From assembly GCA_034422075.1 (NCBI GenBank), contig DAOUJX010000055.1:1-32849 (forward strand): a stretch of 32,849 bases of DNA. Reading direction: 5' to 3'. A model generated the notes under the pieces. It worked only from the letters and a program-made list of their open reading frames with translations, was not told the DNA's origin and made no database searches. The position numbers and the translations under genes are program-made. This document shows positions 21,476 through 29,273 of the stretch, one piece after another (position 1 is the first letter of the stretch; every line of letters begins with the position of its first letter). Origin of the DNA: S34-282 sp034422075 (GTDB lineage Bacteria > Chloroflexota > Dehalococcoidia > Lucifugimonadales > Australimonadaceae).

Positions 21476-22657
21476 ATGGGCATTGCGGACAGCGTACGGC
21501 GGCAGATGGAGCAGAGCTCCTGGATTCGTCGCATGTTCGAGGCAGGCATCGAGCTGCGCAAGGAGCGCGGCGCGGAGAACGTCTTTGACCTCTCCCTCGG
21601 CAACCCCGTGATGGAGCCGCCGATGGAGTTCCGGTCCGCACTGCAACGCCTAGCCAACGGCCCCGCCGCCGGAATGCACCGCTACATGCCCAATGCGGGC
21701 TACGATGAGACGCGTGCCGCCGCCGCCGCCGCGCTGCGCGACGAGACCCACATCTCCTATGAGGCTCGGCACATCATGATGACGGTCGGAGCGGGCGGCG
21801 CGATCAATTGCGTCCTCCACGCACTCTGCGACCCAGGCGACGAGGTGCTGATACTCAAGCCCTACTTCGCGGAGTACCTGTTCTATTGCTACAACCACAG
21901 CGCGACGCCCGTGATCGTCGATTGCGGCGAGCGTTTCCGGCCCGACCTTACCGACTTGGCGTCCAAGGTTACGGCGCGCACGCGTGCGCTGCTGCTCAAC
22001 TCGCCCAACAATCCATCCGGCGCGGTGTACGACGCCGACGTGCTCACGGCGATCGCAGACGTGCTGACGCGCGCATCCGAGCGCTATGGCACGCAGATAT
22101 ACCTGGTCAGCGACGAGCCCTATCGGCGCATTCTGTTCGACGGCCTCACCTATCCCTTCCCGCAGCTCGCCTACACGCGGACTATCACCGTCACGTCCCA
22201 CTCCAAGGACCTTGCCCTGCCGGGCGAGCGAATCGGATACGCCGCTGTCCACCCTGACCTGCCGGAGGCGGGAGAGCTGATGGATGCGCTGATATTCAGC
22301 AACCGCGTCCTTGGCTTCGTCAACGCACCCGGCCTGATGCAGCGCGTCGTCCGCGACCTGCAGCGCACGGGCATCGACGTCGGCGTCTACGAGCGCAAGC
22401 GCGACTTCCTCTACCGCGGTCTCGTGGGCGCGGGCTACGACGTGGTCAAGCCCGCCGGCGCCTTCTACATGTTCCCCCGCTCGCCCGTTGACGATGAGTT
22501 GCGGCTGGTGGACACGCTGTTCAGTGAGGGCGTGCTGGTCGTGCCGGGGCGCGGTTTCGGGCTGCCGGGCTACTTCCGCATCTCCTTCTGCGTCGACGAC
22601 CGTGACCTAGAAGGAGCGATGCCCGGCTTCAGGCGCGCTATTGCCGCTCTACGCTGA
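21476..22657 (+). CDS. PLP-dependent aminotransferase, class I/II
   Basis: 393 residues of fold-type I. FDLSLGNPVMEPP near residue 40, LLLNSPNNPSGAVY (Asn for PLP), YLVSDEPYRRILFDG (Asp and Tyr for the ring), and TSHSKDLALPGERIGYAA with the Schiff-base Lys are present, as is the Arg in YFRISFC that holds the substrate carboxylate. The amino-acid specificity cannot be assigned; aspartate, aromatic and alanine aminotransferases share these motifs. It starts 16 bases after sucD and overlaps nothing, so it may be cotranscribed with sucCD. Confidence 0.93.
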   Translation: MGIADSVRRQMEQSSWIRRMFEAGIELRKERGAENVFDLSLGNPVMEPPMEFRSALQRLANGPAAGMHRYMPNAGYDETRAAAAAALRDETHISYEARHIMMTVGAGGAINCVLHALCDPGDEVLILKPYFAEYLFYCYNHSATPVIVDCGERFRPDLTDLASKVTARTRALLLNSPNNPSGAVYDADVLTAIADVLTRASERYGTQIYLVSDEPYRRILFDGLTYPFPQLAYTRTITVTSHSKDLALPGERIGYAAVHPDLPEAGELMDALIFSNRVLGFVNAPGLMQRVVRDLQRTGIDVGVYERKRDFLYRGLVGAGYDVVKPAGAFYMFPRSPVDDELRLVDTLFSEGVLVVPGRGFGLPGYFRISFCVDDRDLEGAMPGFRRAIAALR

Positions 22658-22742
22658 ACGCAACGCGCGGCGTTCCGCTATCATGAGCGATGTAGCACCT
22701 TGTGCGCCGCCAAGCGGGCGTGTAGGCGCAGGAGTAGCAATC

Positions 22743-23642
22743 ATGGGCATACCTCAACGCATACCGCCGGACCGTTCGCTTCAACTGCGAATGGCCTTCA
22801 CGATGCTGATGCTCGGCCTGGTCTACGCCATCTTCCTGTTGGTCCTAATGAATATCCTCGCCGGCGCGATCTGGACCATCGCCATTGTCGGCGCCTTCGT
22901 CCTCTTCCAGTTCTGGCTGTCCGACCGGATGGTGCTGATGTCATTGGGCGCGCGCATCGTCAAGCGGGAGGAGGCACCGGAGCTCTACGACAGGGTCGAG
23001 CGCTTGGCGCAGGCCGCCGCCATCCCGATGCCGCGGGTCGCCGTCGCGAACTCCCCCATGCCCAACGCCTTCGCCACAGGACGCAGCCAGCGCAGTGCCA
23101 CCGTCGCCGTCACCACAGGGCTGATCGACCTGCTGGACGACCGAGAGATGGAAGGCGTGCTGGCGCATGAGGTCAGCCACATCCGCACGCGCGACGTGCA
23201 GGTGATGACCTACGCCTCCTTCTTTGCGGTCATCGCCTCGACGCTGATGTGGGTGTTCTTCTTCTCCGGCATGTTCGGAGGCTTCCGTAACCGCCAGCAG
23301 AACGGCGCAATCCTCGTCGCGCTGCTCGTCACGGCCATCGTCTGGTTCCTCTCCCAACTGCTCCTGGCGGCGCTGTCGCGCTATCGCGAGTACTCCGCCG
23401 ACCGCGGCGCCGCCTACTTGACGGGGCGCCCACTCGATCTGGCGGCGGCACTGCAGCGCATTTCGGGCTACGCGCGTCGCGTGCCCACCGAAGACCTGCG
23501 CCGCACTGAGTCGATGAACGCCTTTTTCATCATTCCCGCCGTCGGCGACGGCCTCGCCAAACTGTTCTCGACGCACCCGAACGTGGAGAAGCGCGTCGCC
23601 GCGCTCCAGCGCCTTGCACGCGAGGACGTCCGGCTGGCGTAG
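22743..23642 (+). CDS. htpX: HtpX-like membrane zinc metalloprotease (M48)
   Basis: 299 residues from ATG 22743, supported by GGAG at 22731-22734; an ATG at 22683 would add a non-conserved 20-residue stretch. Two N-terminal membrane spans (MAFTMLMLGLVYAIFLLVLM, AIWTIAIVGAFVLFQFWL) are followed by the zinc motif GVLAHEVSHIRTRD (HEXXH) and two further spans. The third zinc ligand Glu is in SRYREYSADRGAA. It degrades misfolded membrane proteins. The pspAB gene follows by six bases, a known pairing with envelope-stress genes. Confidence 0.93.
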   Translation: MGIPQRIPPDRSLQLRMAFTMLMLGLVYAIFLLVLMNILAGAIWTIAIVGAFVLFQFWLSDRMVLMSLGARIVKREEAPELYDRVERLAQAAAIPMPRVAVANSPMPNAFATGRSQRSATVAVTTGLIDLLDDREMEGVLAHEVSHIRTRDVQVMTYASFFAVIASTLMWVFFFSGMFGGFRNRQQNGAILVALLVTAIVWFLSQLLLAALSRYREYSADRGAAYLTGRPLDLAAALQRISGYARRVPTEDLRRTESMNAFFIIPAVGDGLAKLFSTHPNVEKRVAALQRLAREDVRLA

Positions 23643-23648
23643 CCTTCG

Positions 23649-24233
23649 ATGCGCTCAGCACACTACGCCTCCTTCCTCAATCGCTCGCCCAGGGCGCCGG
23701 AGTCGTGGGTCGAGGCCATCGGCGTGATGGCACGCATTGGCCCCTTCCTCGAGAACGAACTCGATACCCACCACGGCGGACAGGTAGGTCTCATCACCAA
23801 GCCAGAGAGCGGCCAAGAGCCCGACTCGGCAGAGCAGCAACTGCGGCGCCTGCTCGACGCCGACCCGCAGGCGCACTGGTTGCGCTACGACGTCTTCAGC
23901 GACGACATGGGTATGCAGTGGGTCGTGGTACGAGGCCCGTCGCTGGAGTCGTTGACCCGCGACACCCAGACGGTGGGGCGCGCTTTGGAGGGGCATGGGT
24001 TCGAGCGGCGCATCGTCGGCGTCATCTTTCCCTTCGCGTGGCAGGAACGACGCCAGTACTGGATATATCAGTACCGCCTAGGTCGCTTCACGCCCTTTGT
24101 ACCGACAGGCGAGCCAGAGCAGCGCCTCCGCGACACCGATCTGGAGGTGCGCATGGAGAAGGCGCTGCGCAAGCACCTGCCCACCGAAAAGCACTCCAGC
24201 GAATGGCACCCCGTCTGGTGGATGCCGTTCTAG
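23649..24233 (+). CDS. pspAB: PspA-associated protein PspAB-like
   Basis: 194 residues. The C-terminal part matches what I recall of PspAB: YWIYQYRLGRFTPFVPTG, then RDTDLEVRMEKALRKHLPTEKHSSEWHPVWWMPF. Direct linkage behind htpX is also as in actinobacterial and other PspAB loci. The role is likely in membrane-stress response, but there is no PspA gene in the window. The N-terminal half is less conserved and has no membrane span. Confidence 0.75.
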   Translation: MRSAHYASFLNRSPRAPESWVEAIGVMARIGPFLENELDTHHGGQVGLITKPESGQEPDSAEQQLRRLLDADPQAHWLRYDVFSDDMGMQWVVVRGPSLESLTRDTQTVGRALEGHGFERRIVGVIFPFAWQERRQYWIYQYRLGRFTPFVPTGEPEQRLRDTDLEVRMEKALRKHLPTEKHSSEWHPVWWMPF

Positions 24234-24242
24234 AGCCGTTTC

Positions 24243-24434
24243 CTACTGCCCGGCACGGGCGCTGCGGCGTATCAGCGCGTAGCCTCCGCCCACGATGACG
24301 ATGTCGAGGACGGCGAGCAGGCCGAGTCCGGCGCCTGTCGAGAGACCCGCAACTGCGACGAGCAGCACGACGAGCGCGCCGCTCAGTACCAGCGCCCCCG
24401 CCATCGCGATTCCAACGCCCACAGCAGGATGCAT
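24243..24434 (-). CDS. Small two-span membrane protein (63 aa)
   Basis: 63 residues: after MHPAVG two hydrophobic helices (VGIAMAGALVLSGALVVLLVAVAGL and LGLLAVLDIVIVGGGYALI) and a basic end (RRSARAGQ). No family is recognised and the ribosome-binding site is weak. It is convergent with pspAB (9 bases apart) and divergent from csoR. The composition is consistent with a real membrane peptide, yet Ala/Val/Leu-rich frames also arise antisense to GC-rich DNA, so confidence is moderate. Confidence 0.5.
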   Translation of the reverse strand: MHPAVGVGIAMAGALVLSGALVVLLVAVAGLSTGAGLGLLAVLDIVIVGGGYALIRRSARAGQ

Positions 24435-24470
24435 CGGCCCAGAGTATAGCGGGAGGTCGGCGTGGTCATG

Positions 24471-24503
24471 TATGCTGTACCCCTACCCAGGGGGTGGGGG
24501 TTC
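24471..24503 (+). promoter_or_regulatory. Candidate CsoR operator upstream of the copper operon
   Basis: ACCCCTACCC followed by A and GGGGGTGGGGG (24479-24501) is an imperfect G/C-tract inverted repeat of the type bound by CsoR repressors. It overlaps the region between a weak TATGCT box (24471-24476) and the csoR ATG, and its G-run also serves as the ribosome-binding site, so repressor binding would block both. Confidence 0.6.
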
Positions 24504-24770
24504 ATGGAAGCGGAAACCAGACAGGATGCGCTCAAGCGCCTCAACTATCTGACCGGGCACCTCGATGGCGTCAAACGCATGGTCGAAAACGACACCTACT
24601 GCGTCGACGTGCTCAAGCAGACCCATGCCGTTCGGCGCGCCATCGAAAAGCTAGAGGTCCTGCTGCTCGAAGGCCACCTCAACACCTGCGTCCCTGACGC
24701 CCTCCGCGAAGGGCGCCAAACGCAGGTCGTTGAAGAACTGGTAGAGCTCTACGGCGTGGCGCAGCGGTAG
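24504..24770 (+). CDS. csoR: CsoR-family copper-sensing repressor
   Basis: 88 residues, all-helical DUF156 fold. The copper ligands are present: Cys in NDTYCVDVLKQ, and His and Cys in LLEGHLNTCV, the C-H-C pattern of CsoR rather than the formaldehyde or persulfide sensors. ALKRLNYLTGHLDGVKRMVE is the DNA-binding N-terminal helix. ATG 24504 is chosen after the G-rich ribosome-binding site. Cu(I) binding would release the operator and induce the copA gene three bases downstream. Confidence 0.9.
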   Translation: MEAETRQDALKRLNYLTGHLDGVKRMVENDTYCVDVLKQTHAVRRAIEKLEVLLLEGHLNTCVPDALREGRQTQVVEELVELYGVAQR

Positions 24771-24773
24771 GCC

Positions 24774-27293
24774 ATGGCAGTCGATACGTCGAACCACGGC
24801 ACGCGCGCGCGCCGCGTCGCGCTGCCCATCAAGGGGATGACATGCGCCGCCTGCGTTAGCACCGTACAAGGCGCCCTCGAGCGCATCGACGGCGTCGACG
24901 GCGCAGCCGTCAACCTCGCGACCGAGACGGCAAGCATCAGCTACGACGCCGGAGTTGCCAGCATCGACGCGATGCTCCGCGCCGTCACTGCCGTCGGCTA
25001 CGGCATGGGGCTCGAGGAGACGCGGCTACAGGTGGAAGGGCCGCTTGACGCCGATGCGTCCCGTGCCATCGAGGCTGCCCTACACCGCTTGGACGGCGTC
25101 GCCTCCGTGGCCGTCAACCCTGCGGCGGACGACGTCGCCGTACGTGTCGTGCGCGGCGCGGTCAACGCCGATGCGCTTGGCGACGCCGTACGCAGCGCAG
25201 GTGTCGACGTACTCGCGACAGAGTCCACCGACGCCGTGGAAGCAGACCTCGAGCGGCTATCACGCGCTGAAGACGTCAGGCGGCTGCGGTCACGCTTCAT
25301 CGTCAGCGCATTCGCAGCAGTCGCCATCATGGTGCTGATGCTGACACCGCCAATCGAACGGGCGATTGGCGCAACGGCGCTCAACCTCATGGCGTGGGCG
25401 CTGGCGACGCCGGTGCAGTTTTGGGCGGGGCAGCGCTTCTACGCCGGCGCGTGGGGTGCGCTCAAGCACCGCACGTCCAACATGAACACGCTGATTGCCC
25501 TCGGAACGAGCGTGGCCTATGGGTACAGTGCCGTCGTCACGCTGTTCGGCGGACTGCTCTCGCTGCCGAATGGCGCGGGCACCTACTTCGACACTTCAGC
25601 GGCAATCATCGCGCTCATCCTCTTTGGGCGCCTGTTGGAGGCACGGGCGAAGGGGCGGGCGTCGGGCGCGATACGCGCGCTCATCGGCCTGCAGCCGCGC
25701 ACCGCCCGCGTTATCCGCAACGGCGAGGAGCACGACGTGCCCATCACTGAGGTCACGCCGGGCGACGAGCTGCTCGTCCGCCCCGGCGAGCGCGTTCCGG
25801 CGGACGGTGACGTGCTGAGCGGCAGCTCGACAATGGATGAGTCGATGCTGACGGGCGAGAGCCTGCCAGTGGACAAGGCGCAGGGCGATCCGGTCTACGG
25901 TGGTGCGGTCAACCGCCTGGGTAGCGTAACCGTGCGGGCAGCGCGTGTTGGTAGCGACACGGCGCTCGGCAACATCATCCGGCTGGTGCAGGACGCGCAG
26001 GGCACGCACGCCCCCGTTCAACGCCTTGCCGACGCCGTCGCCGCCGTCTTCGTCCCAGCCGTCCTCGCGGTAGCGGCAGCCACCTTCATCGTCTGGCTCG
26101 CGGTGGGGCCGTCGCCCGCCTACCAATTCGCGATGTTGAACGCCATCGCGGTACTCATCATCGCCTGCCCGTGCGCATTGGGGCTCGCAACGCCCACCGC
26201 CATCATGGTGGGCATGGGGCGTGGAGCGGAGCATGGACTGCTCTTCCGCGACGCCGCTGCGCTGGAGCAGGCGCACCGTGTCAACGTCGTCGTGCTCGAC
26301 AAGACGGGCACGCTCACGCGCGGCAAGCCCGTGCTGACCGACGTGTTGCCCCGCGGTGTGAGCGCCCATCAGCTGCTATCGCTCTCGGCGTCGGTCGAGC
26401 GCCTGAGCGAGCACCCCATCGCAGCAGCCATCGTCGATGGCGCGTTGTCGCGGGGAGTTGCGCCAAGAGGGGCGAGCGACTTTCAGGCAGCGCCCGGGCG
26501 TGGAGCGCGCGCACGCGTGGGCGAGGACTACATCACGGTTGGCAGCGTGGGCCTGATGAAGGAGGCCGGCGTCGCGCTCGACGGGGCAACACTTGACGAT
26601 GCACAGACGCTCTCGGAGCAGGGGCGCACGCCCATCGCCGTGGTGCGCGGCAAGACGCTCGTGGGATTGCTGGCCGTCGCCGACACGCCGCGCGCAGAGG
26701 CCAAGGAGGCCGTCGCAGAGCTACATGCGTCCGGCATCAAGGTCATCATGCTCACGGGTGACCGGCAAGCGACGGCCAACGCCATCGCGGCGGAGCTGGG
26801 CATCGGCACCGTGCTCGCCGAAGTGCTGCCAGGCGAGAAGGCGCGGCAGATCGCGCGCCTCCAGGCCGAGGGCAACCGTGTCGCGATGGTAGGTGACGGC
26901 GTGAACGACGCGCCGGCGCTCGCGCAGGCGGACATCGGAATCGCGATTGGCACGGGCACGGACGTCGCATTGGAGGCCGCGGGGGCCGCGCTCATGCACT
27001 CCGACTTGCGGGGAGTCGCAACGGCGCTAGGCTTGTCGCGCGCCACCGTCCGCGCGATTCGGCAGAACCTTGCGTGGGCATTCGGCTACAACGTCGCCCT
27101 CATCCCCGTGGCCGCGGGTGTGCTGTACGCGGCGTTCGGCAGCGGCGGTACGCCGGAAGGCCTACGCTGGGCGCTCGGGGAGAGCGGCTTCCTGAACCCC
27201 ATCCTGGCCGCGCTCGCGATGGCTTTCAGCTCCGTGTCAGTCCTGGCCAACAGCCTGCGCCTGCGGGGTTGGCGGTGGCGCACCGCGCCGTAA
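24774..27293 (+). CDS. copA: Cu(I)-exporting P1B-type ATPase
   Basis: 839 residues. The first heavy-metal domain has IKGMTCAACV (Cys24, Cys27). A second HMA-like repeat (about 82-150) keeps the fold but has GPLDADAS instead of GMTCxxC, so it cannot bind copper in the usual way. Then come eight membrane spans with the CPC metal site (465-467), the TGES loop, phosphorylated Asp509 in DKTGTLT, SEHPIAAAI, and GDGVNDAPAL. It exports Cu(I) from the cytoplasm. It follows csoR by three bases. Confidence 0.96.
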   Translation: MAVDTSNHGTRARRVALPIKGMTCAACVSTVQGALERIDGVDGAAVNLATETASISYDAGVASIDAMLRAVTAVGYGMGLEETRLQVEGPLDADASRAIEAALHRLDGVASVAVNPAADDVAVRVVRGAVNADALGDAVRSAGVDVLATESTDAVEADLERLSRAEDVRRLRSRFIVSAFAAVAIMVLMLTPPIERAIGATALNLMAWALATPVQFWAGQRFYAGAWGALKHRTSNMNTLIALGTSVAYGYSAVVTLFGGLLSLPNGAGTYFDTSAAIIALILFGRLLEARAKGRASGAIRALIGLQPRTARVIRNGEEHDVPITEVTPGDELLVRPGERVPADGDVLSGSSTMDESMLTGESLPVDKAQGDPVYGGAVNRLGSVTVRAARVGSDTALGNIIRLVQDAQGTHAPVQRLADAVAAVFVPAVLAVAAATFIVWLAVGPSPAYQFAMLNAIAVLIIACPCALGLATPTAIMVGMGRGAEHGLLFRDAAALEQAHRVNVVVLDKTGTLTRGKPVLTDVLPRGVSAHQLLSLSASVERLSEHPIAAAIVDGALSRGVAPRGASDFQAAPGRGARARVGEDYITVGSVGLMKEAGVALDGATLDDAQTLSEQGRTPIAVVRGKTLVGLLAVADTPRAEAKEAVAELHASGIKVIMLTGDRQATANAIAAELGIGTVLAEVLPGEKARQIARLQAEGNRVAMVGDGVNDAPALAQADIGIAIGTGTDVALEAAGAALMHSDLRGVATALGLSRATVRAIRQNLAWAFGYNVALIPVAAGVLYAAFGSGGTPEGLRWALGESGFLNPILAALAMAFSSVSVLANSLRLRGWRWRTAP

Positions 27294-27316
27294 TCGTGCT
27301 GCAAAAGGAGACGGCC

Positions 27317-27496
27317 ATGTCCGAATTGGATGCCATATTCGTCGATGCCGCGCCTGCTATAGACCCGGTATGCGGGATGGAGGTAGACCGCACATCCCCT
27401 CCCGGCGGCACATCGGAGCACGCGGGTGAGACGTACTACTTCTGCGCACCAGGCTGCCGCAAAGCGTTCGAGATGTCGCCAAGCACATACCTGTAG
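27317..27496 (+). CDS. YHS-domain protein (59 aa)
   Basis: ATG 27317 with AAAGGAG at 27304-27310. The C-terminal 45 residues form a YHS domain: DPVCGMEVD, then ETYYFCAPGCRKAFEMSPSTYL, with the Cys residues expected to bind metal. Such domains are often fused to or encoded beside CopA and may pass copper or other metal to it. It lies 23 bases after copA, so csoR, copA and this gene form one operon. Confidence 0.88.
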   Translation: MSELDAIFVDAAPAIDPVCGMEVDRTSPPGGTSEHAGETYYFCAPGCRKAFEMSPSTYL

Positions 27497-27540
27497 AGCA
27501 GTGCACAAGGACGCTTTCTTCGTCGGTCCTGCGCGGATAA

Positions 27541-27640
27541 GACCCCTTACTGCGCCCTCCTCCCACTCGGCAGGAGAGGGGGTAAGGGCAGGAATGCGCC
27601 ACATTCCTGCTTTCGCAGCGCTGGCGATGGGCGGCCGGGA
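27541..27640. repeat. Palindromic intergenic repeat, copy 3
   Basis: CCCTTAC (27544-27550) pairs with GTAAGGG (27582-27588) around a GC-rich stem, followed by AGGAAT (27590-27595) with ATTCCT (27603-27608) and ATTCCTGCTTTCGCAG. The rest of the 300-base space up to the regulator gene holds only its promoter. The hairpin may also end the copper operon. Confidence 0.45.
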
Positions 27641-27751
27641 ATGGCGAGGGAGAGGCGGGCACTGAAGGATGGAGAGCGCGCCACTCGCTGTGTTGGGCCA
27701 ATCGCCGCCCCAACCGTCGCAGGTTGGTTGGCTGCGAATTACGGCGGCAAA

Positions 27752-27780
27752 ATGACCATTTGCGGCGCACACGCTATAAT
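27752..27780 (+). promoter_or_regulatory. Promoter of the Lrp/AsnC-type gene
   Basis: A perfect -10 box TATAAT at 27775-27780 with ATGACC (4 of 6 to TTGACA) at 27752-27757, spacing 17. Transcription would begin near 27787, ten bases before the ATG at 27797. Confidence 0.55.
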
Positions 27781-27796
27781 TGTTGCGTCGAATTCC

Positions 27797-28288
27797 ATGT
27801 ATCGCACGGATGAGGAACGGATGGACGATCTCGACTATCAGCTAATCGCGCTGCTGCAATCCGACGGCCGCACGTCCAACATAGATCTGGCAGCGGCGAT
27901 GGGAGTGAGCGAAGGGACGGTGCGGCGGCGTTTCCGAAACCTGGTGCAAGACGGTGTCATTCGCGTTACTGCTATCCCCGACCCCGCCAAACTGGGACGC
28001 GGCACTACGGCGCTCGTCGGTCTGCAGGTCGACCCCGGAGAGGTCGACCCCGTGGCCTCCAAACTGGCGCAGCTGGAAGAGGTACAGTACGCGGCAGTCA
28101 CTACCGGAGCCTTCGACGTCTTCTTGTGGGTGGCGCTTCCATCACCGGAGCGACTGGCAAGCTTCCTTCGGTCGGAGGTGGGAAGCGTGCCGGGAGTACG
28201 GCGGACTGAGACGTTCGTCAATCTATCCATCAAGAAGAATCCCGGCGGTCCTAGCACCCTAATCTCGGGTAATGGCGCCGTTGCATAG
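27797..28288 (+). CDS. Lrp/AsnC family transcription regulator
   Basis: 163 residues. The N-terminal helix-turn-helix is typical: MDDLDYQLIALLQSDGRTSNIDLAAAMGVSEGTVRRRFRNLVQDGVIRVTAIPDP. The C-terminal ligand-binding RAM domain follows (TTALVGLQVDPGEVDPVASKLAQLEEVQYAAVTTGAFDVFLWV). An ATG at 27821 with GAGGA four bases upstream is an alternative start that removes eight residues. It regulates amino-acid or related metabolism in response to a small ligand; targets are unknown. Confidence 0.93.
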   Translation: MYRTDEERMDDLDYQLIALLQSDGRTSNIDLAAAMGVSEGTVRRRFRNLVQDGVIRVTAIPDPAKLGRGTTALVGLQVDPGEVDPVASKLAQLEEVQYAAVTTGAFDVFLWVALPSPERLASFLRSEVGSVPGVRRTETFVNLSIKKNPGGPSTLISGNGAVA

Positions 28289-28363
28289 CATGCGCGCCCA
28301 CCTGTACACTATCCGACGCTCCGCCACCGCCGAGTGTCGAGCACCGAGGAGGTTCAATCGAGC

Positions 28364-28609
28364 ATGACGTACATCATTGCCGAGCCCTGTGTCGACCTTA
28401 AGGACGCTTCGTGTGTAGACGTCTGTCCGGTCGACTGTATCTACGAGGGCGAGAGGCAGTACTTCATCCACCCCGACGAGTGCATCGACTGTGCCGCTTG
28501 TGAGCCGGTGTGCCCGGTGGCGGCCATCTTCGCCGAAGACTCGGTGCCGGAGCAGTGGAAGGAATACATCGCCACCAATCGCGACTTCGACTATTCCAGC
28601 GCGCGCTAG
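28364..28609 (+). CDS. Ferredoxin (7Fe-8S type)
   Basis: 81 residues. The first cluster region is CVDLKDASCVDVCPVDCIYEG and the second CIDCAACEPVCPVAAIF, the arrangement of small bacterial ferredoxins with one 3Fe-4S and one 4Fe-4S cluster. The C-terminal EDSVPEQWKEYIATNRDFDY is as in the family. GAGGAGG at 28346-28352 precedes the ATG at 28364. Electron carrier, partner unknown; a strong terminator follows. Confidence 0.95.
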   Translation: MTYIIAEPCVDLKDASCVDVCPVDCIYEGERQYFIHPDECIDCAACEPVCPVAAIFAEDSVPEQWKEYIATNRDFDYSSAR

Positions 28610-28635
28610 CGCGCACCTATTGACGCGTAGGACGA

Positions 28636-28666
28636 GGGGGCGCCGAGCAGTCGGCGCCTCCCTTTT
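28636..28666 (+). terminator. Rho-independent terminator of the ferredoxin gene
   Basis: GGCGCCGA (28639-28646) pairs with TCGGCGCC (28651-28658) around GCAG, extended outwards by about three more pairs (GGG with TCC), then TTTT at 28663-28666. Confidence 0.85.
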
Positions 28667-28685
28667 GGGGCGTAGCGGGCCCGAA

Positions 28686-29027
28686 CTAAGCGCCGTTGGA
28701 CAAACCGTCCGCACGGAACGCCATGTACGACCCTGCAAGGAGCAGCACCGCGCCCAGTACGAAGTAGAGCGCCGCCGCCGCAAGCCCGACGGCGGCGGCG
28801 ACGAGGAGCAAAAGGGCGGCCAAGCGCGGCTTGAAGAGGGCCAAGAACGCCGCTCCGCCCCCTCCTGCAGCGGCAAGCGCGGCGATCAGCCCGCCCAGAA
28901 ACTGCCTGCCCGCATCGTCGCCGCCGCCAGAGAAGACCCCGACGGTGCCGACGAACATTGCAAGCAACGCGCCGACTATCCCCATCGCGGCGCCCGCCGC
29001 AGCGCAGATAGACGCAACCCCCCGCAC
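28686..29027 (-). CDS. Small membrane protein (DUF4064-like)
   Basis: 113 residues with three to four membrane spans: AAMGIVGALLAMFVGTVGVF, FLGGLIAALAAAGGGGAAFLALF, PRLAALLLLVAAAVGLAAAALYFVLGAVLLLAGSYMAF. The layout resembles DUF4064 proteins, but the match is by general pattern only. The start is a GTG at 29027; an internal ATG 14 codons later would still keep the first span. It converges on the ferredoxin terminator. Function unknown. Confidence 0.6.
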   Translation of the reverse strand: MRGVASICAAAGAAMGIVGALLAMFVGTVGVFSGGGDDAGRQFLGGLIAALAAAGGGGAAFLALFKPRLAALLLLVAAAVGLAAAALYFVLGAVLLLAGSYMAFRADGLSNGA

Positions 29028-29273
29028 AGCGCGCCAAGTTTAGCACCGCCCCCAGCGGCGCCCGCACCTGCGCACTACCCCAATTGGGCCCGATGGAACG
29101 TCCGAATTGACATCCCTCGTTCGCCCTCTCCATAATGCCCCAGCGGCTAAACATTCGCCTAGGCACGCCCAGTAACCTTCCGATCACAGAGCGCGGTGTC
29201 CCCCTTCGGTTTGCATAGACTGACGGGCGGCTCTGGAAAGTAGTCCCACTAACAGCGTCACGAAGGGGTTCCC

